DNA of 64,000 nucleotides, from contig JAJDCR010000101.1 of the NCBI GenBank assembly GCA_029260735.1, forward strand, positions 1 to 64,000, written 5' to 3'. This DNA is from Planctomycetota bacterium. Its GTDB lineage: Bacteria > Planctomycetota > Uabimicrobiia > Uabimicrobiales > Uabimicrobiaceae. The first letter of the stretch is position 1. Each line of letters starts with the position of its first letter. Made by a program: the position numbers and the translations under genes. The notes beneath the pieces were generated by a model. The model searched no databases. It saw nothing but the letters and a program-made list of their open reading frames with translations, and was not told the DNA's origin. This document shows, piece by piece, positions 52,883 through 61,474 of the stretch.

Positions 52883-53358
52883 AGACGGAAAACTCTACAA
52901 AACGATACCCGTTCTTGCTATAATTCAGAAAATTATATTCAAAGTGTATCGCACTATTCACTTTATTGAGCTAAAGAAGGGAAAAAAGTACTCTGGATTA
53001 TGAGCAACCGCAAATATTATGCTCGTTGGATAGATGGGGAATTTACCTATATAGGTAGATAGTTTTAAAAACTCAAAAGACATTTCTGTTGCATTTTCCT
53101 CTTCCTTTTCCTATACTTTAGTTAGATAATAAAAGCAGATGCGCGCAATTCATTATTTGTTTTGTCGAGATATCGACTTTTAGTTTGGTTAATTTAAACC
53201 TAAATTTCATGTATCCCTTTTTCTTAAAAGAAAAAACTTAAGTCGGACTTTCGACTTTTCGAAGTAATCACTTACGAAAAAACGATTAAGCTGCTGTAGA
53301 AGAGTAGTTTTGTGTATAAATTACTTTTCTGTAGTCTCAAATTCCAAGAGAGTCAAGT
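52883..53358. other. Non-coding region before the pseudo-caspase gene
   Basis: No convincing gene. It contains a small inverted repeat (AAGTCG ... CGACTT at about 53240-53258) and AT-rich sequence that should carry the promoter of the plus-strand gene at 53359. A 20-codon ORF at 53000 lacks a ribosome binding site and is not called. Confidence 0.5.
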
Positions 53359-55995
53359 ATGAACCCTGGAAAACTAGAAAGCATTGAAAAATACTCTTTA
53401 CCTTTATTTGGAAAAACTGCGGTAGAACAAGGTTTTATCCAAGAGAAGCAACTCAAAAAAGCTCTCGAAAAACAAAGGGAAGAAAAAAATAAACCTCTCG
53501 GGAAAATATTGGCAGAACTACGATACATGCAAACCTATGATGTTCTCCAGGTTCTAAAAAGTCAAAAGAATTTCCTTAATCTTCCTTTTCAAGATTGGCC
53601 TTACGTCCCTATTTCTATTTTAAAAAAATTAGAGATCGAGCTACAAAAATACTCAGCAGAATCGAAAACTATTGATACTAAAATACGAAATAAAGAGCTC
53701 GATAAAATTAGAGAAGAGATGGCTTTAGATAAATGGCTATGCTCAAACTGCCAGCGCATCTTTTCTCTTTGCAACTACACCCCAGAAGGACAAATTCTCT
53801 GTGCAACCTGTCAGTTTCCTCTTGTCTTAACAACTCCTTCCAAGTTGCTCACTTCTCAAAAGAAAAGCACCAAACAAATTCCCGTAACAAAAAGAATAGT
53901 TAATCCTTCGATGAAAGTTGCCGCCCAAACCAGACGCATTGATTTGAATGCCAGCGACATAAGAAGTAAAAGCAACTCTGGACAAGTCACCAAGCGAATT
54001 CATATAGGAACGATTCAAAAGCCACTTACAGAATCTGAAACAGAAAAAAAAGCTACATCTATCCTCACTCCTGATAAGGCTGCTCAAAGATCTCCTTCTC
54101 AGGTTTTAGCCAATGCTCTCAAAATCAGCACTCATAAGCCCAGCGCAACAACCTCTCGAAGTAAGCGCTCACTTGCCCCTACCGAGAAGAGAGATATATC
54201 TAACCTCGACTTAAATAAGACGGGTAAATACACATTTTCTTCCCCCAATCAAAATACTCCTAGAGAAAAAATTTCCGACTCCCAAAAACAAATTCCTCTA
54301 AATACTGTTCCCAAAATAAGCATTGAGAAAGCAGAGGGCACTCCCCTTTCTAAAACACTAGAAAAAAATCCTTTTAGCAAGGAAAACTCTCCTAATAAAG
54401 AAGCTCTTGGCCCAGTAGAAAAATACGCTCAAAAATCGATTAAGGATGCCGCTCCGGCAAAAGAAAGCAAGACAAGTAAGGCAAAAACACAAGAGAAGTC
54501 TTCTCTGACTACTCCTGAAAAATCTTCTAGAATCCGAAGTCCTTTTCGTTATGCACTAAGTTCTTTTCTTTTGGTAGTCCTCTTCAGTAGCCTTTATATC
54601 TATTCTTTATATAATAAACCTAGCCTGGAGACAAGAACTCTAACCTGGAAAACATCTTCCTCATTTGTGAGCATAAAAGAAAAAGAAGAATTCAAAAAAA
54701 TAACCCTATTCTTAAAAGAACAGAGTAACTGGAACCCTTCTTCCATTCTTAGCATCCGCGATAGTCATGGGAAAGAACTTTTTGTATATGCCAGAAGCTA
54801 TGCCTTACTCGTAGGAATTCCAGGCCCCAGTAAAGAGAGTAGAATCCGAACTCGTAGCTCTATGAAAAAAATAAACAGTGTATTAAAGAAGCAAGGTTTT
54901 CAAGTCAAAACAACGATATCGCCCAAACGCTCAGAGCTAGATCGTACTCTCAAAGTTTTTTCCAACCAAACGAATGCTTCAAATAACAGACGACTGATAT
55001 ACTTTATTGGTCCTAGCTACAGTTTAAAAGAGGATGCTTATATACTCACCAGTGAAAGCACTCATCTTGCTTCTCTAAAAAATGAAACATCACCCAGTGA
55101 AGAAGAAATCGCAAAAATTCTTCCAGAGTATTCCTTATCGATCAGCAAAATCAAAGACTACTTTTCTGCCCATTCCCTCCGACACACTTTATTTCTTTTT
55201 GACAATGCCTTCAACTCCTCTATTTTTCCTTCCCAAGAGCAAGAAAAACTCCAAGTTTCTCCTTTAAATAAAACTTGTGGAAAAAAATCATTAGAGTTCA
55301 TTGTTGCTTCTTTTTCTCCTACTGCCTCTATAGGAGTATTAGCTCAAGGGATTGAAAAAGCTTTTCAAGAAGGAGACAAAAATGAAGATCATTACCTTAC
55401 ATCTATCGAGCTAGCTAACTTTCTTCGTTCCACAGGAAATTCTGATGAGGCAACTGAAAACCAAGTCTATTACGGCAAATGGAGCGATCAAGAAACCTCT
55501 GGCTGTATGGTATTTGATACTTCATACAAAAGGAGTAGTGAAATTAGTTTATCTTGGAATCAGAGATTAAACACAATGAAAACTGCTTTTGAGCAAACAA
55601 AGATTGCCTCTAGTGAGCTCCCCCCCTCTCAGCAAATAGAAATATGGAAAATTTTTATCCAAACTTTTTCTCAGAAAAATCCTTATACAAAGCAAGATGG
55701 GAAAGTCCGTAAGGAAGTACAAAAATTGATCGAAGAAGCTCTCTGGAAAAATCGTTTGCAATTAATGGGAACCATCTTTTATCAAATAGAAAACTTTGCT
55801 CAAAAGTCTAATGTCCCCTCTCATCAAAAAGCCCATGAGTGGCAACGGTTCTTAAAAATATTTAGCAAAGATATTCCTTTTTCTACAGAAGACAACAAAA
55901 TGTATGCTAAAGCATTAGAAAATTTAGCTCAGCTAAAAAAAGAAAAATCTACATTTTGGAAGGGTATGTTTAAATTCAGCCCTTCTGCAACTTAA
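53359..55995 (+). CDS. Membrane pseudo-caspase-like protein with MshEN-like N-terminus, 878 aa
   Basis: Residues about 10-75 resemble the GspE/MshE N-terminal helical domain (FGKTAVEQGFIQEKQLKKAL ... GKILAELRYM). A CxxC...CxxC zinc-ribbon follows at about 127-155 (CSNCQRIF, CATC). Residues 160-395 are Ser/Thr/Lys-rich and probably disordered. A transmembrane helix lies at about 397-417. The C-terminal half resembles a C14 caspase-like fold: LLVGIPG at about 482, IYFIGPSYS at about 546 where active members have a His-Gly, and LFLFDNAFNSS at about 611 where they have Asp-x-Cys. Both catalytic residues are therefore missing. An EF-hand-like loop (GDKNEDHYLTSIEL, about 671) follows, then helical sequence to the end. 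I infer a non-proteolytic scaffold or sensor; function unknown. It stands alone on the plus strand, with a weak Shine-Dalgarno. Confidence 0.8.
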   Translation: MNPGKLESIEKYSLPLFGKTAVEQGFIQEKQLKKALEKQREEKNKPLGKILAELRYMQTYDVLQVLKSQKNFLNLPFQDWPYVPISILKKLEIELQKYSAESKTIDTKIRNKELDKIREEMALDKWLCSNCQRIFSLCNYTPEGQILCATCQFPLVLTTPSKLLTSQKKSTKQIPVTKRIVNPSMKVAAQTRRIDLNASDIRSKSNSGQVTKRIHIGTIQKPLTESETEKKATSILTPDKAAQRSPSQVLANALKISTHKPSATTSRSKRSLAPTEKRDISNLDLNKTGKYTFSSPNQNTPREKISDSQKQIPLNTVPKISIEKAEGTPLSKTLEKNPFSKENSPNKEALGPVEKYAQKSIKDAAPAKESKTSKAKTQEKSSLTTPEKSSRIRSPFRYALSSFLLVVLFSSLYIYSLYNKPSLETRTLTWKTSSSFVSIKEKEEFKKITLFLKEQSNWNPSSILSIRDSHGKELFVYARSYALLVGIPGPSKESRIRTRSSMKKINSVLKKQGFQVKTTISPKRSELDRTLKVFSNQTNASNNRRLIYFIGPSYSLKEDAYILTSESTHLASLKNETSPSEEEIAKILPEYSLSISKIKDYFSAHSLRHTLFLFDNAFNSSIFPSQEQEKLQVSPLNKTCGKKSLEFIVASFSPTASIGVLAQGIEKAFQEGDKNEDHYLTSIELANFLRSTGNSDEATENQVYYGKWSDQETSGCMVFDTSYKRSSEISLSWNQRLNTMKTAFEQTKIASSELPPSQQIEIWKIFIQTFSQKNPYTKQDGKVRKEVQKLIEEALWKNRLQLMGTIFYQIENFAQKSNVPSHQKAHEWQRFLKIFSKDIPFSTEDNKMYAKALENLAQLKKEKSTFWKGMFKFSPSAT

Positions 55996-56049
55996 TAATG
56001 CTACTGTAGGTAGTTTCCTTCATATTTTTTTAAGAGTACAAAGAAAAAG

Positions 56050-56131
56050 CTGAATGAAAACATCCCCTAACACTAACAGGTGAAATCCAAAATTGAAAAA
56101 TACAAAAAAACTGAATGGGAACATCCCCTAA
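56050..56131. repeat. Two 21-bp direct repeats, CTGAATGRRAACATCCCCTAA
   Basis: Copies at 56050-56070 and 56111-56131 differ at two positions. On the minus strand each is followed by a T-rich run (T7 after the second), so they may act as weak terminators for the lipoprotein gene, whose stop codon overlaps the second copy. Alternatively they are dispersed-repeat remnants. Confidence 0.65.
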
Positions 56132-56778
56132 GGCGTAGTTCCAAAGAAATTGCTATTTTTTTGGGCAGCTTTTTGGACAAATTCATTCGGATCTTGGGCT
56201 AACTTCACTAAAATGGGAGTGCTTGTTTGCGGACTTTGGGCAACAAGTAAACGTAGCTCGGGGTTTTCACTCTGAGAAAGTTCTTTTGCAATATGAGGAG
56301 GAAGATTGGGATGTTGTAGTAAAATCCCCATCATCTTTAAATAGTATTTATAGCTAAAGTCTATCTGTCTCTCACCTCTTTGAAAAAGAGAATATAGCTT
56401 ACTCAGAGCAATGCTATTGCAATTGTGGTTTTCTATAATAGTCAAAGCTAAATCACAATAATTACGGTTATCGTAAGAATAAGGATTGTAGTTATTGACG
56501 ATATAAGAAAAAGCCTCGGCAGGAGTATTCGGATTACGGGCTACTTCATTTTTAATGTAAACGTCTTCATCTCGAGATAACTTGACTAAGGTTTCTGGTA
56601 AAGCACTCGGGTTAGCCGCCACCATCCTTTTCACATAATATATTTCATCATCTGCCAGCTCATTTAGTAACTGTGGATCAGTAGAGGGATTCCCTGCTAC
56701 TTCCTTACGATGTTCTACCGTTTTCGAACAGGCGGTAAAACAAAAAAATAGAACCAAACAAAAAATACGATACCTCAT
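56128..56778 (-). CDS. LRV-repeat lipoprotein, about 216 aa
   Basis: Predicted lipoprotein: MRYRIFCLVLFFCFTAC ends in a lipobox-like FTAC, so the mature protein would begin at that Cys. The body holds leucine-rich-repeat-variant (LRV/HEAT-like) repeats of about 24 residues: VAGNPSTDPQLLNELADD, VAANPSALPETLVKLSRD, VARNPNTPAEAF and, after a gap, LLVAQSPQTSTPILVKLAQD. These form curved helical surfaces for protein binding. The ATG at 56778 is preferred over the one six codons upstream because GGAGG sits 7 nt before it. It lies about 100 bp downstream of carB on the same strand and may be read through from it, though no functional link is evident. Confidence 0.85.
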   Translation of the reverse strand: MRYRIFCLVLFFCFTACSKTVEHRKEVAGNPSTDPQLLNELADDEIYYVKRMVAANPSALPETLVKLSRDEDVYIKNEVARNPNTPAEAFSYIVNNYNPYSYDNRNYCDLALTIIENHNCNSIALSKLYSLFQRGERQIDFSYKYYLKMMGILLQHPNLPPHIAKELSQSENPELRLLVAQSPQTSTPILVKLAQDPNEFVQKAAQKNSNFFGTTP

Positions 56779-56879
56779 TATTTTTCCTCCGACCAAGTCA
56801 AAATAATCTTGCCAAAATTCTTATTCTTTTCCATATAGCTTACAGCATAAACAACAAATTTTTCATTTTTCTAAAAACT

Positions 56880-59800
56880 TTAGGGTGTTTTCTCATACTC
56901 TTTCCAACTCTTTATCTTTAGCTTATCCACATCCTTGCGATAAAGTGCCTCCACTAAGAGCATAGCGATCTGTCGGTTTGTCACCAACATCACATTGTAG
57001 TCAATGGCCGCTCGCCGAATCATGTAGTCGTTGGTCAACTCTTCTTCCTGAAAGTTTTTCGGAATATTGATAACCAAGTCGACCTTATGCTCTTTAATAT
57101 ACTCCAGAGTATTCGGAGATTCTTTTTCTAAAGGCCAGCGAAGGGCAATAACCGGGATATTATTATCACTTAAAAACTTAGCCGTTCCTTGGGTAGCATG
57201 GAGTTTCATACCCATTTTAGACATTAAGCGAGTTGTTTTTAGAAGCTCTGCTTTTGACTCAATGTTCCCTGTCGAAAGCAAAACCGATCGAATGGGAAAC
57301 CGATAACCAACAGAAATTAAAGCCTTTAAAAAAGCTTCATAAAAATCATCTCCCAGACAAGCAACTTCCCCTGTTGAAGTCATTTCTACTCCTAATATGG
57401 GGTCTGCTCCTTGGAGTCGAGTAAAAGAGAATTGAGGGGCTTTCACCCCCACATAGTTCAGTTCAAAAATCAAGTTGTCTAACTTGCGTACTTTTTTTCC
57501 CATAATCACCTTTGTAGCTAAATCAATAAAGTTTTGCTTTAGGATTTTAGAAACAAAGGGGAAGCTCCGAGAAGCACGCAAATTACATTCAATCACCTTT
57601 ATTTCATTCTGTTTCGCTAAATACTGAATATTAAAGGGGCCATTGATATTTAAAGCCTGGGCTATTTGCTGAGTTACCCGACGAATTTGGCGAATCGTTT
57701 CCAAATAGGTTCTCTGAGGAGGTAAAACCAGAGTAGCATCCCCCGAGTGAACGCCCGCATTTTCCAGGTGCTCTGAGATAGCATAAGCGAGGACTTCCCC
57801 TTGGCACGCGACAGCATCAAGCTCAATTTCCTTCGCATCTTCCAGGAACTTACTCATAACAATAGGATGCTCGGGAGAAACATCGCTCGCTTTTTGCAAG
57901 TATCGAGAAAGCTCATTGTCGTTAGAGGCAACAGCCATGGCTGCTCCACTTAGAACATAAGAAGGACGAATCAAAACAGGGTAGTCCACTTCTTTAGCAA
58001 AATCAATGGCATCTTCGATAGAGGTTAGCTCTTTCCATATGGGCTGATCAATTTTGTATTTGTCCAGTAGGCTAGAGAATTTATGCCTATTCTCAGCGGT
58101 ATCGATATTTTGAGGAGAGGTCCCCAGAACCTTTAAGCCCAGTTGAGATAACTTAAGAGCCAAGTTATTGGGAATTTGTCCTCCCATCGATACGATAACC
58201 CCTAAAGGATTCGCTTGTTCATAGATTTCGCAAACCGTTTCCAGGCTAATCTCATCAAAGATCAGCCGGTCAGATTCGTCGTAGTCTGTGCTGACAGTCT
58301 CAGGGTTATAGTTAATCATAATGGTTTGATAGCCCATCGATCTTAAGGTCATGGCAGTATTGACACAGCACCAATCAAATTCAACGGAACTACCTATGCG
58401 ATAAGCTCCCGATCCTAGGATAATAACCGTTTGGGGAACCTCTAAATCAATATCACTCTCTTGGCTATTGTAAGTCAAGTAAAGATAATTTGTCCTGGCC
58501 GGATACTCCGCCGCTAAAGTATCAATTTGCTTTATATACGGGCGAATCCCTAATTCTCGCCGCCTCTTTTTCACTCTCTCTTCGCTCTGCTCACAAGAAA
58601 TAGCAATTTGTTGGTCGGAGAATCCAAGCTTTTTTGCTTCTCGTAAAATTTCATCCGAGAGTAAACGGTTTCCATACTCCAAAAGTCCCTGTTCCATTTT
58701 GACGATGTTCAAGATCTTATAGAGAAACCAAGGATCAATGTGAGTTATCTCATAAATTTCTTGCACAGTAAGTCCCTCTTTAAAGGCTTGGGCAACTGCA
58801 AAAATCCGTTCTTCAGTGGGATTTTTCAGCTCAGAAAGAAGGTTCTTAAACTCCAACTTCAAGTTTTCATTTGTGACCAAACCATAAGAACCTATCTCCA
58901 GCATGCGAAGACCCTTTTGCAAAGCCTCCTCAAAACGACGGCCAATGGCCATAATCTCTCCGACCGACTTCATGGCAGAACCCAATCGGCGTGAAACCAT
59001 CTTAAATTTTTTCAAATCCCAACGAGGAATCTTTACCACAACATAATCCAAAGCTGGCTCAAAAAAAGCATTTGTCGTTTTTGTGATGGCATTGGACAGT
59101 TGATAAAGACCATAGCCTAACGATAGCTTAGCAGCAATAAAGGCGAGAGGATAACCCGTTGCTTTAGAAGCAAGAGCGGAACTTCTGGAAAGTCGCGCAT
59201 TGACTTCGATGACTCGATAGTCTTGTGAATTTGGATTTAAGGCATACTGGATATTGCACTCTCCCACCACTTTCAAATGGCGAATAACTTGAATAGCAAT
59301 TTCTCTGAGCATATGAAATTCTTGGTTGCTCAAAGTTTGGCTAGGAGCAACGACAATGCTTTCTCCGGTATGAATTCCCATCGGATCAAAGTTTTCCATA
59401 TTGCACACAGTAATACAATTGTCAAAACGGTCGCGCACAACCTCGTATTCGATTTCTTTCCATCCTTGGAGGTACTCTTCCACTAAAATTTGATTCGCAT
59501 GAGAGAAAGCTTTTCCACTAGTCTCTTGCAACTCAGCATCATTTCGGCAAACTCCTGATCCCAGTCCTCCCAAGGCATAAGCGATACGAACAATAACCGG
59601 ATAGCCAATTTTCTCCGCTATACCAAGGGCTTCTTCACAAGAAAAGGCTACCTGACTCTGGCAAGTCTTTACCTCAATCTCATCTAAGCGCTTCACAAAA
59701 AGATCTCGGTCTTCGGTATCAATAATAGTTTTCATGGGAGAGCCTAGTATTTCAACATTATGCTTCTCCAGGATTCCTCGTTTATGCAATTCTAAACCTG

Positions 59801-60077
59801 TATTTAAAGCGGTTTGTCCTCCAAAGCTCAAGAGAATGCCGTCGGGCTTTTCCTTGATAATAACTTTTTCGACAAACTCCGCGTTAACTGGAAGAAAATA
59901 AACTTGATCCGCTAAATGCTCCGAGGTTTGAATCGTAGCAATGTTTGGATTAACCAGGACAGTGTAAATCCCCTCTTCCTTTAAAGCCTTAATCGCCTGG
60001 CTACCCGAATAATCAAATTCTCCCGCTTCTCCAATTTTTAAAGCCCCGCTCCCCAGAATAAGAATTTTTCTATTCAT
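56880..60077 (-). CDS. carB: Carbamoyl-phosphate synthase large subunit, 1065 aa
   Basis: Makes carbamoyl phosphate from bicarbonate, ammonia (channelled from CarA) and two ATP, for pyrimidine and arginine synthesis. It has two homologous ATP-grasp halves, starting with ILILGSGALKIGEAGEFDYS and, near residue 560, VIILGSGAYRIGSSVEFDWC. Conserved motifs include RSSALASKATGYPLAF and LRASRSFPFVSK. A C-terminal MGS-like allosteric domain follows, with LMSKMGMKLHATQGTAKFL. Length is normal. The signatures resemble the eukaryotic/Bacteroidetes-type CPSase more than E. coli CarB. The start is set by GGAG/GAGG 7 nt upstream and a 4-bp ATGA overlap with carA. Confidence 0.97.
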   Translation of the reverse strand: MNRKILILGSGALKIGEAGEFDYSGSQAIKALKEEGIYTVLVNPNIATIQTSEHLADQVYFLPVNAEFVEKVIIKEKPDGILLSFGGQTALNTGLELHKRGILEKHNVEILGSPMKTIIDTEDRDLFVKRLDEIEVKTCQSQVAFSCEEALGIAEKIGYPVIVRIAYALGGLGSGVCRNDAELQETSGKAFSHANQILVEEYLQGWKEIEYEVVRDRFDNCITVCNMENFDPMGIHTGESIVVAPSQTLSNQEFHMLREIAIQVIRHLKVVGECNIQYALNPNSQDYRVIEVNARLSRSSALASKATGYPLAFIAAKLSLGYGLYQLSNAITKTTNAFFEPALDYVVVKIPRWDLKKFKMVSRRLGSAMKSVGEIMAIGRRFEEALQKGLRMLEIGSYGLVTNENLKLEFKNLLSELKNPTEERIFAVAQAFKEGLTVQEIYEITHIDPWFLYKILNIVKMEQGLLEYGNRLLSDEILREAKKLGFSDQQIAISCEQSEERVKKRRRELGIRPYIKQIDTLAAEYPARTNYLYLTYNSQESDIDLEVPQTVIILGSGAYRIGSSVEFDWCCVNTAMTLRSMGYQTIMINYNPETVSTDYDESDRLIFDEISLETVCEIYEQANPLGVIVSMGGQIPNNLALKLSQLGLKVLGTSPQNIDTAENRHKFSSLLDKYKIDQPIWKELTSIEDAIDFAKEVDYPVLIRPSYVLSGAAMAVASNDNELSRYLQKASDVSPEHPIVMSKFLEDAKEIELDAVACQGEVLAYAISEHLENAGVHSGDATLVLPPQRTYLETIRQIRRVTQQIAQALNINGPFNIQYLAKQNEIKVIECNLRASRSFPFVSKILKQNFIDLATKVIMGKKVRKLDNLIFELNYVGVKAPQFSFTRLQGADPILGVEMTSTGEVACLGDDFYEAFLKALISVGYRFPIRSVLLSTGNIESKAELLKTTRLMSKMGMKLHATQGTAKFLSDNNIPVIALRWPLEKESPNTLEYIKEHKVDLVINIPKNFQEEELTNDYMIRRAAIDYNVMLVTNRQIAMLLVEALYRKDVDKLKIKSWKEYEKTP

Positions 60078-61144
60078 GACCTCTCCATTAATTGAAAAAA
60101 ACGTTTGAATAAAAACATCGTGTCAACAGGGCCAGGAGAAGCCTCGGGATGGAATTGGACACTCATAAACCTCTCCGACTTATGAATTAGCCCCTCGCTC
60201 GTATCGTCGTTAAGATTAACATACCAATTCCGCCACCCTTCCGGAATCGTTGAAATATCAACAGCATAGCCATGGTTTTGCGAAGTAATAAAACAACGTT
60301 GCGTCCCCGTCTCCAAAACCGGCTGATTTTGTCCTCTATGACCATATTTGAGCTTATACGTTTTTGCCCCCACCGCCAACGACAATATCTGATGCCCCAA
60401 ACATATCCCCAAAATAGGAATCTTTTTTTCGATATTCCACCTAACCTGATCCACTGTCTTCTCACACATCAAAGGATCTCCTGGGCCATTAGAAATAAGA
60501 AGCCCATCATAACTAAGCTTCTGTAAATCATAGTCCCAAGGCACCACCGTTACCTTGACATCGTACTTCAATAAACTACGCAAAATATTGCGTTTATGCC
60601 CACAGTCGATCAAAACAACATGGTATTTGCCATCTCCATGGCAAAGAGGAGTTTTTGTACTTACCCTATCGACTAAGTTTTCTTCATTGGGGTCATAGAA
60701 ATCAACCAACTCCTTCTCCACAATAATACGACCCAACATAGATCCTTTTTCTCGTAACCTCTTGGTCAGAGCGCGAGTATCTATCCCCGTAATCGCAGGA
60801 ACCCCACAATCCCTCAACCACTGCGCCAAACTTTGCTCCGCCTGCCAATGGCTATAATCCTGAGAGTAATCCGAAACAATTAGTCCTTTCACCTGAATCC
60901 GATCCGACTCCAAATCCAAAGAACTCTTCAAGAAAGCCCCGTAATTCCCAATCAAAGGATAAGTCAAAGCTAATATTTGTCCGCAATAAGAGGGATCTGT
61001 AATCGACTCAGGGTACCCCACCATACCCGTATTAAAGACCACCTCACCCGCCGCAGAAGAAGGAGAGCCAAACGAGTAGCCTGAGTAGGTGCTGCCATCT
61101 TCCAACTCCAAATACCCAGAGAGAAATTCTTTTGATATATTCAT
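60074..61144 (-). CDS. carA: Carbamoyl-phosphate synthase small (glutaminase) subunit, 356 aa
   Basis: Hydrolyses glutamine and passes ammonia to CarB. The N-terminal CPSase small-subunit domain has GEVVFNTGMVGYPESITDPSY and GIDTRALTKRLREKG. The C-terminal class I glutamine amidotransferase domain has the nucleophile Cys in ILGICLGHQIL and the His/Glu pair in VQFHPEASPGP. Full length and intact. First gene of a carA-carB operon, translationally coupled to carB and preceded by a strong promoter. Shine-Dalgarno is weak. Confidence 0.97.
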   Translation of the reverse strand: MNISKEFLSGYLELEDGSTYSGYSFGSPSSAAGEVVFNTGMVGYPESITDPSYCGQILALTYPLIGNYGAFLKSSLDLESDRIQVKGLIVSDYSQDYSHWQAEQSLAQWLRDCGVPAITGIDTRALTKRLREKGSMLGRIIVEKELVDFYDPNEENLVDRVSTKTPLCHGDGKYHVVLIDCGHKRNILRSLLKYDVKVTVVPWDYDLQKLSYDGLLISNGPGDPLMCEKTVDQVRWNIEKKIPILGICLGHQILSLAVGAKTYKLKYGHRGQNQPVLETGTQRCFITSQNHGYAVDISTIPEGWRNWYVNLNDDTSEGLIHKSERFMSVQFHPEASPGPVDTMFLFKRFFQLMERS

Positions 61145-61193
61145 GACAAAATTCTTTAATAAGTTTGAGAAAGCATTCCAAATAAGTACCGGT

Positions 61194-61221
61194 ATTGTAG
61201 GAAAAGCAAAGTCCCTGTCAA
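61194..61221 (-). promoter_or_regulatory. Sigma70-like promoter of carAB
   Basis: On the minus strand a perfect TTGACA (61221-61216) is followed after 16 bp by TACAAT (61199-61194), about 50 nt upstream of the carA start. No PyrR-type or arginine-box operator was recognised between it and the gene. Confidence 0.75.
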
Positions 61222-61236
61222 CCTAATAACAAAAAT

Positions 61237-61264
61237 TTAACATTTCAAACTCGCACCCTATAAT
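61237..61264 (+). promoter_or_regulatory. Sigma70-like promoter of the kinase gene
   Basis: TTAACA (61237-61242), 16-bp spacer, TATAAT (61259-61264) on the plus strand, back to back with the carAB promoter. It implies a leader of about 200 nt before the ATG at 61475; no riboswitch was recognised in it. Confidence 0.6.
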
Positions 61265-61474
61265 TGTCTCCGCCCAACAAGATTTTCTTAGGCTGTATTT
61301 TTTATTTTTTTGATTTTCAAAAGGTTATTCAGGTAAGATATGTAAAATTAGCTTGTGGTTACTTGTGGTTTTCGCGAGCTGGAAAAATGAAATTCTAGCT
61401 CTAAAGTTTGTCTCAGGCGAAACATCGCTTTTCAGGTAATTTTGCTTCCCATTTAAAAATACAGGTCTTCTCAT

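Noticed and set aside
53000..53062. 20-codon ORF starting MSNRKYYARWIDG
   Set aside because: No Shine-Dalgarno and too short to judge; at best a gene remnant.
56779..56796. Upstream ATG (56796) as start of the LRV lipoprotein
   Set aside because: The GGAGG ribosome binding site lies inside that extension and is correctly spaced for the ATG at 56778, which also gives a normal signal peptide.
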